Part shown: positions 9,014 through 15,774 of the stretch, piece by piece | How the letters are laid out: each line of letters begins with the position of its first letter | Numbering within the stretch: the stretch's first letter is position 1 | Source of the DNA: Methylacidimicrobium fagopyrum | GTDB lineage: Bacteria; Verrucomicrobiota; Verrucomicrobiia; Limisphaerales; UBA11358 | DNA length: 64,000 nucleotides | Assembly (NCBI GenBank): GCA_026225255.1 | Contig: JAMFSJ010000049.1 | Location: forward strand, 19,733 to 83,732 | Direction of reading: 5' to 3' | Program-made: the position numbers and the translations under genes | The notes under the pieces: generated by a model | The model's database searches: none | Told to the model about the DNA's origin: nothing | What the model saw: only the letters and a program-made list of their open reading frames with translations

Positions 9014-9430
9014 TTAGGTAGTTGGTTTATCATTATCTGAAATGGCCGATGATTTTGGGATGATATCCTTAACAAACCAGCTAACTATCCGGTCAGCACA
9101 GCGAAGACAAATGATTGCGAATGTAATATGTAAGGCGATGCGAAGCACAATAAGCCAGCCTCTAGGGGTGAGATGAAATCCTGAAGTTACATAATCCAGC
9201 AAGTATGTAGCATCTGCTAAAGCGTAAAAGAAAAGCCACAAAACCTGCAACCGAATGAGGAAAACAGCAAACTGCCTGAATGTCATCCGTTCCCAGAATT
9301 GTTGTTCTGCGGGTGAAATAATATGACCAAGCGCAGCTGGCGAAGAGCTGAAAAAAGCGTCGGTGCTGCAGGATGGACAACTTATCGCGTCATCGGAATT
9401 TTCCAAACCGCAGTTTGCGCATTTCTTCAT
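9014..9430 (-). CDS. Zinc-ribbon membrane protein, function unknown
   Basis: A 138-residue protein not recognised. The N-terminus is a zinc ribbon (Cys4, Cys7, Cys18, Cys21; CANCG and CPSC) of the kind common in proteins of unknown function with an N-terminal zf-ribbon. Hydrophobic segments at about 52-75 and 92-116 suggest two membrane helices. It stands alone between the fucosidase operon and the epimerase gene. Confidence 0.6.
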   Translation of the reverse strand: MKKCANCGLENSDDAISCPSCSTDAFFSSSPAALGHIISPAEQQFWERMTFRQFAVFLIRLQVLWLFFYALADATYLLDYVTSGFHLTPRGWLIVLRIALHITFAIICLRCADRIVSWFVKDIIPKSSAISDNDKPTT

Positions 9431-9459
9431 AAACGTTTGAAGCTAACTAAGCTTTCTTT

Positions 9460-9500
9460 AAAAAAAATCCAGCCGCCCGCCAAAAGCGAGCGGCTGGAAA
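9460..9500 (-). terminator. Rho-independent terminator of the epimerase gene
   Basis: CCAGCCGC..GCGGCTGG hairpin (arms 9469-9480 and 9486-9497, loop CAAAA) followed on the minus strand by a run of eight T (9460-9467). It lies 17 bases past the stop of the epimerase gene, which reads leftward. Confidence 0.85.
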
Positions 9501-9516
9501 TTAAACCAACACCGGA

Positions 9517-10566
9517 TCAGCCAATCCCAATACGTTTGCCCGCATTACGCGCACTATATTGTTCTTTGATCCACTTGTAAGTCGCCGCGAGACCTTTGTC
9601 CAACGTCGTGTTCGGCTCCCATTTGAGCACTTGCTTGATGAAGGTGTTGTCGGAATTACGACCGGCCACACCTTGCGGCGCGCTCAGGTTATAACTGCGT
9701 TTCATCTTCACGCCCGCGATTTTTTCCACTTTGGAAACCAGCGTGTTGATGGAAACCAATTCGCTGGAACCGAGATTGATCGGCGTCGCGATCAATTCGT
9801 CGCAATGCGTGATCATATCAATGCCCTTCACGCAATCGTCAATATACATGAAGCTGCGGGTCTGCTCGCCATTGCCCCAGATGTTGATGCTCAAATCCTT
9901 TTTATCAATCGCTTCGATGATCTTGCGGCACATCGCAGCGGGCGCTTTTTCGCGGCCGCCGTCCCACGTGCCGTTCGGGCCGTAAACATTGTGGAAACGC
10001 GCGATGAACGTTTTCATGCCGCGTTCGTGCCAATATTCTTCGCAGAACATTTCGGAAACCAATTTTTCCCAGCCGTAGCCGCGTTCGGCCATCGCGGGAT
10101 ACGCGTCGGATTCTTTCAACGCGCGGACTTTCGGATCCTTTTGCAAGAGCGTGTTGTAAGCGCAAGCGGAGCTGGAATAAAAATAACGGCGCACGCCCGC
10201 CTTGTAAGCGGCTTCAACCATGTGCGTATTAATGAGAATGGAGCGCAGACATTCAACGCGGAAACGTTCGATGAAACCCATGCCGCCCATGTCCGCCGCG
10301 AGATTGTAAACTTCGACCGCGCCTTCGCAGACGTGATGGCAATTCGCTTCAATGCTGACATCGAGACAAATATTTTCGACGCCGGGAACGTGCAGATACC
10401 ATTCGTAAACCGGCTTTTTATCCACCGCACGAATGTTCGTGAAACCCTTTTTCTTAAAATACAGCGCCAGGTTTCCGCCGATAAATCCGCCGCCGCCAGT
10501 GATGACGATCAAGTCGTCTTTTTTCAGCGGCGCATCTTTTTCCACCACCCGTTTTTTAGATTCCAT
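9517..10566 (-). CDS. GDP-mannose 3,5-epimerase-like SDR enzyme
   Basis: A 349-residue NAD-dependent extended short-chain dehydrogenase. GGGGFIGGNLA (about 24-34) is the NAD-binding loop and Y164/K168 (YGWEK) the catalytic pair. It matches plant GDP-mannose 3,5-epimerase (GME) rather than generic UDP-glucose epimerases: ADMGGMGFI (91-99), SSSACAYN with Cys135 at the position of the GME catalytic cysteine, FHNVYGPNGTWDGGREKAPA, and RGRNSDN near the C-terminus. GME converts GDP-D-mannose to GDP-L-galactose (and GDP-L-gulose). In bacteria such enzymes feed polysaccharide synthesis. The 5' neighbour is unrelated; the terminator at 9460 ends the transcript. A related C3-epimerase specificity cannot be excluded. 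Confidence 0.85.
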   Translation of the reverse strand: MESKKRVVEKDAPLKKDDLIVITGGGGFIGGNLALYFKKKGFTNIRAVDKKPVYEWYLHVPGVENICLDVSIEANCHHVCEGAVEVYNLAADMGGMGFIERFRVECLRSILINTHMVEAAYKAGVRRYFYSSSACAYNTLLQKDPKVRALKESDAYPAMAERGYGWEKLVSEMFCEEYWHERGMKTFIARFHNVYGPNGTWDGGREKAPAAMCRKIIEAIDKKDLSINIWGNGEQTRSFMYIDDCVKGIDMITHCDELIATPINLGSSELVSINTLVSKVEKIAGVKMKRSYNLSAPQGVAGRNSDNTFIKQVLKWEPNTTLDKGLAATYKWIKEQYSARNAGKRIGIG

Positions 10567-10767
10567 AGTTTTTGTTTAATGACCGTCTTAAGGTGGACTA
10601 GCATTGTTGAATCAAGTCCAATTTTCCAGCTTTTTTTGACGCCGGGGAAAACCGCCATGAACTTAACCGCCGTTTAAAAGCGCACCCAACTCACGCGTAG
10701 CCTCCGCTGGGTGGCGACGCGATAAACTGGATTGTTCCGCTAACTCTGTTACCCTCACCAAGTTTCG

Positions 10768-12558
10768 ATGAATCAAATTGTCAATATAGCCGCCTATAAA
10801 TTTGTCGCGCTGCCGGAATTACGTTCGCTCCGCGCGCGGCTGCTGGCGTTGTGCAAAAGCTGGGAACTCAAGGGCACGATCCTATTGAGCGCGGAAGGCA
10901 TCAATTTATTTGTCGCGGGCGCGGCGGAGAAAATCGATTTGCTCCTCGCAGAATTACGCAGCTTGCCCGGCCTCGAAGATTTGAAAGTGAAAATCAGCGT
11001 GACGGAACATCAGCCGTTCACGCGGATGCTCGTGCGGTTGAAAAAAGAGATTATCGCGTTCGGGGTCGAAGGCATTGATCCCGCGCAACGCACGTCGCCC
11101 AAGCTCACCGCGACGGAATTGAAACAGTGGCTCGACGAAGGCCGGCCGGTGACGCTCCTCGATACCCGCAATGATTACGAGGTGAAACTCGGCACCTTCA
11201 AAAACGCGCTGCCGATCGGCATTGATCATTTTCGCGAATTTCCCGACGCCGTGCGCAAGCTGCCGACGCAGATGAAAGAGCAGCCCATCGTGATGTTTTG
11301 CACCGGCGGCATACGTTGCGAGAAGGCTGGCCCGTTCATGGAGCGCGAAGGTTTTAAACAAATTTTTCAGCTCGACGGCGGCATCCTGAAATATTTTGAA
11401 GACTGCGGCGGCGCGCATTACGACGGCGAATGTTTTGTGTTCGATCAACGCGTCGGGCTTGATCCGAGTTTGCAGGAAACCGAATCCACCCAATGTTTTC
11501 GCTGCCAAACACCCTTGAGCGAAGCGGATCAAAAAGACGAACGCTATGTTTCCGGCCAGTCGTGTCCGTTCTGTTTCAAAACCGCGACCGAGCAAATGAC
11601 GGAAAATATCGCACGCCGCCACGAAGCCATCGCGCGGGCCGTCACGCCGCTGCCGGGCAGTGCGCCTTACGATAATTTCAAGCCCGTCAACGTGCCGGAA
11701 GAATATGACGGCAAAACTTTGGTCGAAGCGTTGTGCGGCGTGGTAAAACATTTGCCCGCCGAATATTGGGAAACCGAATGTGCGCGCGGTCTTGTGTTGA
11801 ACACGAAACACGAAATTGTTTCGGCCAAAAAAATCGTCCGCGCGGGCGAACGTTTTTTGCATAAATATCCGAACGTCACCGAGCCGGACGTGAATGGTCG
11901 CGTGGAAATTTTGCACGAAGATCAGGCATTGATCGTCGTCAACAAACCGGCGCCGTTGCCGATGCACGCGGGCGGACGGTTCAATTTCAACACGCTCCAA
12001 CACATTCTCAACGCCGCGTATCATCCGCAAAAACCGCATCCCGCGCATCGGCTCGACGCGAACACGACCGGTCTGGTTTTGGTGACGCGTTCGCGGCATT
12101 TCGCCGGTAAATTGCAGCCGCAATTCGCCAAAGGTTCGGTGACGAAAACGTATCTCGTGCGCGTGCAAGGCGCGCCGCTGGAAAACGAATTCAGCTGCGA
12201 TGCGCCCATCAGCACCGAGGCGGGCGAAGTCGGTTCGCGCACGGTGGATTTTGAAAACGGCTTGCCGTCGCGCACAGAATTTCGCGTGCTCCAACGCCAC
12301 ACGGACGGCACAACACTGCTCGAAGCACGTCCGCTGACCGGTCGCACAAATCAAATCCGCATCCACGCGCGGCAGCTGGATTTTCCCGTGTGCGGTGATC
12401 AGGTTTATTTGGCCGGCAAGAAAATTGGCGTGACGCAGACGTTGAGTTTGACTGACCCGCCGCTGTGCCTGCACGCGTGGAAAATAAAGTTCGTGCATCC
12501 GCAAGATCACAAGCCCGTGGAATTTACCGCTCCACCACCCGCGTGGGCGACGTCCTAA
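10768..12558 (+). CDS. Fusion of tRNA U34 hydroxylase (TrhO/YceA) and RluA-family pseudouridine synthase
   Basis: A 596-residue cytoplasmic RNA-modification fusion. Residues 1-240 are TrhO: an N-terminal acylphosphatase-like half, then a rhodanese domain with MFCTGGIRCEKA (catalytic Cys178). TrhO makes 5-hydroxyuridine at tRNA position 34. Residues about 243-270 form a zinc-binding segment (CFRC, CPFC). Residues about 300-596 are an RluA-type pseudouridine synthase including an S4-like start (EEYDGKTLVEAL), NKPAPLPMHAGG, and the catalytic HRLDANTTGLV with Asp430; GRTNQIRIH follows. The RNA target of the synthase half is unknown. The frame is continuous and no internal start suggests two proteins. 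Stand-alone gene. Confidence 0.9.
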   Translation: MNQIVNIAAYKFVALPELRSLRARLLALCKSWELKGTILLSAEGINLFVAGAAEKIDLLLAELRSLPGLEDLKVKISVTEHQPFTRMLVRLKKEIIAFGVEGIDPAQRTSPKLTATELKQWLDEGRPVTLLDTRNDYEVKLGTFKNALPIGIDHFREFPDAVRKLPTQMKEQPIVMFCTGGIRCEKAGPFMEREGFKQIFQLDGGILKYFEDCGGAHYDGECFVFDQRVGLDPSLQETESTQCFRCQTPLSEADQKDERYVSGQSCPFCFKTATEQMTENIARRHEAIARAVTPLPGSAPYDNFKPVNVPEEYDGKTLVEALCGVVKHLPAEYWETECARGLVLNTKHEIVSAKKIVRAGERFLHKYPNVTEPDVNGRVEILHEDQALIVVNKPAPLPMHAGGRFNFNTLQHILNAAYHPQKPHPAHRLDANTTGLVLVTRSRHFAGKLQPQFAKGSVTKTYLVRVQGAPLENEFSCDAPISTEAGEVGSRTVDFENGLPSRTEFRVLQRHTDGTTLLEARPLTGRTNQIRIHARQLDFPVCGDQVYLAGKKIGVTQTLSLTDPPLCLHAWKIKFVHPQDHKPVEFTAPPPAWATS

Positions 12559-12563
12559 AAACT

Positions 12564-12680
12564 GGTGGGGCGAGATTCCATCGGGCCCCAATTAAAAAGG
12601 CGTGAATGTTCAAAGAAGCGTCAAATTCAGAACGCTTCAATTAATTTTTAAACCGTAATAGCATCACGGCTCGCCCCACC
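12564..12680. repeat. Spaced 11-bp inverted repeat between convergent genes
   Basis: GGTGGGGCGAG (12564-12574) and CTCGCCCCACC (12670-12680) are perfect inverse copies with a 95-base spacer. They fill the gap between two genes that read toward each other; a role as bidirectional terminator is possible but there is no clean T run. Confidence 0.5.
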
Positions 12681-12689
12681 AAAAATTGA

Positions 12690-13781
12690 TCACGCGCGTT
12701 TAGCCCAGCGTAGTTTCGCGGGCGCGGAACGCGGATTGGCATTGCGTTCTTCCGCCGATGGCCGAATGACCTCTTCGGTAATTTCAGAATAAAGTCCATC
12801 TCGATGACCACTGGCAAAAGCCTTTTTCACCCGCCGGTCTTCGCCGGAATGAAACGTCAAAATCGCTACGCGGCCGCCGGATTTCAGACACGCCGGCAAG
12901 GTGCGCAACAAAGTATCGAGCGCAGAAAATTCATCATTTACCGCGATGCGTAAGGCCTGGAAAACGCGGCGAATCGTGAGCGTGATTTCATCTTTTTGCA
13001 AACGTGGCAACGCATTCTTAATCGCGTTGGCCAGTTCGGTAGTGGTGGCAAATTTCTTTTCCGCGAGGGCGCTGGATAAGATCGCGGCGGCCGGCTCATC
13101 GGAATTTTCCACGAGCAATTCGGCGAGCGCGGCGGGTTTGATTTTTTCGAGAAAGGCCGACGCCGATTGTCCCCGCTGCGGATTCATGCGCATGTCGAGC
13201 GGGCCGGCGTGCTTCACCGAAAAGCCGCGCCCCGGATCATCAATCTGCATCGAAGAAATTCCGAGATCGGCAAGAATCAGGTCTGCACCGATAACGGCGT
13301 TTTGTGACTGTGATCCATCGTCGCCAACTCGGCGACCACCGACCGCCGTTACGGAAGCGAGCACTTGCGGCAAGCCTGCGAAATTACTGCGATGCGCAGT
13401 GAAAACAGTTTCATCAAAACCTAACGTGCGCAACCGCGCCTCGGTTTTCGGCAGTTCAATCGGATCTTGGTCCAAGCCAAGTAGTTTTCCGCCGGGCGCA
13501 ATTGCCTTGAGAATTTCCTGCGTGTGGCCGCCGTAGCCGAGCGTGCAATCCACAGCCAGATCGCCCGGTTGCGGCGCGAGCGCGGCGAGAATTTCTGCGA
13601 CCATGATCGGGCGATGGGTTCCGGCGGGCGTCTTGCCCGACGCCAGAACTTTGGCGAGGGTCGCGTCGTCGCGCGTGTGTTCTTTGTATTTTTCCTCGAA
13701 CCGACGCGGGTTGCGGCCAGAATAACGCACGCGCCGTTTGTGCGGCGCGGGCGACGGACTGGATGAAATTTCTTCGGACAC
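12690..13781 (-). CDS. rsmH: 16S rRNA (cytosine-1402-N4)-methyltransferase RsmH
   Basis: A 363-residue SAM-dependent methyltransferase that adds the N4 methyl to C1402 of 16S rRNA. Signature segments: HRPIMVAEIL (about 56-65), DCTLGYGGHTQEIL (SAM loop), GLDQDP, ADLGISSMQIDDPGRGFS, RMNPQRGQSASAFLE, LRIAVNDE and LTFHSGEDRRVK. Residues 1-50 are an Arg/Lys-rich extension and an extra loop (GGRRVGDDGSQSQ, about 146-158) lengthens the protein relative to the usual 300-310. It is not next to mraZ, ftsI or mur genes, so it has left (or never joined) the division-cell wall cluster here. Confidence 0.93.
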   Translation of the reverse strand: MSEEISSSPSPAPHKRRVRYSGRNPRRFEEKYKEHTRDDATLAKVLASGKTPAGTHRPIMVAEILAALAPQPGDLAVDCTLGYGGHTQEILKAIAPGGKLLGLDQDPIELPKTEARLRTLGFDETVFTAHRSNFAGLPQVLASVTAVGGRRVGDDGSQSQNAVIGADLILADLGISSMQIDDPGRGFSVKHAGPLDMRMNPQRGQSASAFLEKIKPAALAELLVENSDEPAAAILSSALAEKKFATTTELANAIKNALPRLQKDEITLTIRRVFQALRIAVNDEFSALDTLLRTLPACLKSGGRVAILTFHSGEDRRVKKAFASGHRDGLYSEITEEVIRPSAEERNANPRSAPAKLRWAKRA

Positions 13782-13879
13782 GACGGAAATTCTGCAATTC
13801 TTTACGCGCGAGTTCGAGGCAAATCGGATTCGGTCAAAGGGCTGCCGCTATTTTATCGGCAGTAGAAAATGCGTAAAAC

Positions 13880-13902
13880 CTGCCGACTGCAAGTCGGTAG
13901 CA
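13880..13902. repeat. Short palindrome abutting the start codon of the flavoprotein gene
   Basis: CTGCCGAC and GTCGGTAG (one G-T pair) separated by five bases form a hairpin ending about three bases before the ATG at 13905. It resembles the dispersed intergenic palindromes and occupies the place where a ribosome binding site would be. Confidence 0.5.
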
Positions 13903-13904
13903 CC

Positions 13905-15200
13905 ATGGAAAATATTTTGCAGAATCAAATCATCATTGTTGGCGGCGGGGCGGCGGGATTTTTCGCGGCCATCGCGGCGGCGGAAGCGGGCGCGTCCGTG
14001 CTGCTGCTGGAAAAAACGGCGCGGTTTTTGGACAAGGTTCGCATCTCCGGCGGCGGACGTTGCAACGTGACGCATGCGTGTTTTGAGTCGCGCGAATTTG
14101 CAACACGTTATCCGCGTGGCGAACGGGCTTTGCTCGCGCCGTTCCAAAAATTTTCCGCGACGGACACCATCGCGTGGTTTGCCGCACGCGGTGTGAAATT
14201 GAAAACGGAAAGCGACGGGCGAATGTTTCCGACAACGGATTCATCGCAGACGATTATTGATTGTCTGGTTGCGGCGGCGGAAAAGGCGGGGGTGAAAGTG
14301 CGTTTAAATTGCGGGGTTGAGTCGATTGTGAAAAATGCGGAAGGGAAGTTTGAAATTATATTTGCCCCTCACCCCGGCCCTCTCCCCAATCGTTCCTCAT
14401 GGGGCGAGGGAGAAAACCTTTCCGCAGGTCGCGTGGGTGAAAAAGTTTTCGCTGATAAATTACTGCTCGCGACGGGCGGTTGTCGCGCGGCGGCGGCGGG
14501 ACAATTGGCCGTGACGCTCGGGCACACGATTGAGCCGCCGGTGCCGTCGTTGTTCACGTTTCAGATCGAATCTCCCTGGCTGCGGTCGCTCGCCGGCGTT
14601 TCGTTGGAACGCGCCGAAGTTTCCGTGCCCACTGCCAAACTAAGCGAACGCGGTCCGCTGCTCGTGACGCATTGGGGCTTGAGTGGGCCGGCGATTTTAA
14701 AAATGTCGGCGTGGGGCGCGCGAGTGTTGCACGGTTTAGATTATAAATTTCCATTGCTCGTGAACTGGCTACCGAATTTTTCAGCGGAAAAGATTGCTGC
14801 AGAATTTTTGGTGCGACGTGAAACGGTTGGCGCAAAATTGGTGGTGAATGTCCCGCTCGCGCCGCTGACCTCGCGATTATGGGAGCAATTAGTGCTCGCG
14901 GCGGGCATTCCGCCAGATACGCGGTGGTCAAAATTCGCACGCGCGCAAGCGCACGCACTGGTGCAGCAACTCACGCGTTCGGAATTTTCCGTGACGGGCA
15001 AAAGCTTGAACAAGGACGAATTTGTGACCTGCGGCGGCGTGAAATTAAGCGAGGTGAATTTCAAAACAATGGAGAGCAAAATATGCCCCGGCCTTTATTT
15101 TGCGGGCGAGTTACTTGACATTGATGGCGTCACGGGCGGATTTAATTTTCAAGCCGCGTGGACAACGGGGTTTATTGCGGGCAATGCGATGGCGGCTTGA
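13905..15200 (+). CDS. HI0933/YhiN-family FAD-dependent oxidoreductase
   Basis: A 431-residue flavoprotein of the BaiN/HI0933 family (NAD(P)/FAD-dependent oxidoreductase of unclear substrate). IIVGGGAAGFFAA (10-22) is the dinucleotide-binding loop; ISGGGRCNVT (about 45-54) is the family signature; ATGGCRAAAAGQ and FAGELLDIDGVTGGFNFQAA near the C-terminus are also typical. The ATG at 13905 is preferred over one 12 codons upstream because it starts just before the FAD fold. A stretch of about 20 residues near 150-170 (APHPGPLPNRSSWGEGE) is encoded by an intergenic-type repeat that has landed in frame within the gene. Confidence 0.88.
   Translation: MENILQNQIIIVGGGAAGFFAAIAAAEAGASVLLLEKTARFLDKVRISGGGRCNVTHACFESREFATRYPRGERALLAPFQKFSATDTIAWFAARGVKLKTESDGRMFPTTDSSQTIIDCLVAAAEKAGVKVRLNCGVESIVKNAEGKFEIIFAPHPGPLPNRSSWGEGENLSAGRVGEKVFADKLLLATGGCRAAAAGQLAVTLGHTIEPPVPSLFTFQIESPWLRSLAGVSLERAEVSVPTAKLSERGPLLVTHWGLSGPAILKMSAWGARVLHGLDYKFPLLVNWLPNFSAEKIAAEFLVRRETVGAKLVVNVPLAPLTSRLWEQLVLAAGIPPDTRWSKFARAQAHALVQQLTRSEFSVTGKSLNKDEFVTCGGVKLSEVNFKTMESKICPGLYFAGELLDIDGVTGGFNFQAAWTTGFIAGNAMAA
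14362..14416. repeat. Dispersed palindromic repeat inserted in frame in a coding sequence
   Basis: The segment encodes PHPGPLP..GEGE, the well-known protein reading of a widespread palindromic DNA repeat (CCCTCACCCCGGCCCTCTCC type). CCCTCTCCCCA near 14380 is answered by TGGGGCGAGGGA at about 14400-14411. It keeps the frame of the flavoprotein gene. Confidence 0.75.
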
Positions 15201-15230
15201 AATTTCTTCGGCGCGGTTGTATTTGAGAGC

Positions 15231-15635
15231 GTGGGCAAGACGTTCCATTTCCAATGTCCGTGGTGCCAATATCGTGCGCACCTTTCCGGCGGCGCGGACA
15301 GCGGCGTGCATTGCGAGGTGCAAACGATCAAGTGTCGCGATTGCCGGGAATTGTATGATGTGCCCACGCGCTTGCGTCGGCGCGAACCGGAAAATGAAAT
15401 CATTTCTGGAAAATTTCTCAAAATATTACGCCCGGAACTGCCGCCGTCCGTTTTGCGTAATGGTTCCTTTCATCAACTGAATAGTCCGGTGGCTCCGCTC
15501 GTCTGGCAGGAATTCAAACTCGCTTGTCCGCTGCGGGCAAATCACTTCGTCGAGCCATGGAACGATCCGGGGCGTTGTCCGCGCTGCGGCAATTTCATGG
15601 AAAAGAACGGCTGGCCCTTTCGCTTGTGGGAATGA
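15231..15635 (+). CDS. Zinc-ribbon protein, function unknown
   Basis: A 134-residue hydrophilic protein starting with GTG (15231), 30 bases after the flavoprotein stop and probably co-transcribed with it. It has a CPWC/CRDC ribbon (Cys9, Cys12, Cys35, Cys38) and a second possible ribbon ending in CPRC (Cys116, Cys119). The pattern suggests metal binding, perhaps rubredoxin-like ribbons; no family name can be given. Confidence 0.6.
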   Translation: MGKTFHFQCPWCQYRAHLSGGADSGVHCEVQTIKCRDCRELYDVPTRLRRREPENEIISGKFLKILRPELPPSVLRNGSFHQLNSPVAPLVWQEFKLACPLRANHFVEPWNDPGRCPRCGNFMEKNGWPFRLWE

Positions 15636-15774
15636 CAGGGGGAAAGCGGAAAGCGGAAACGGGGATGGTGGGCTTCGTTCTTCGTTCGCGTATTTCGGAT
15701 ATTTCGCGGTTAAAAACTCTCTTTCAACGGCGAATAATCTGGCCAATGGCATTGAGTAATGGCACGTTTCGCGG

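Noticed and set aside
9559..10677. 372-codon open frame opposite the epimerase gene
   Set aside because: Antisense shadow of a well-supported gene, without recognisable motifs.
10954..12591. 545-codon open frame on the minus strand opposite the TrhO-RluA gene
   Set aside because: It lies wholly antisense to a strongly conserved gene and its product is rich in Arg, His and Phe with no domain; such shadows are common at this base composition.
12690..13781. Division and cell wall gene cluster around rsmH
   Set aside because: Neighbours are an RNA-modification fusion and a flavoprotein; no mraZ, fts or mur genes are present.
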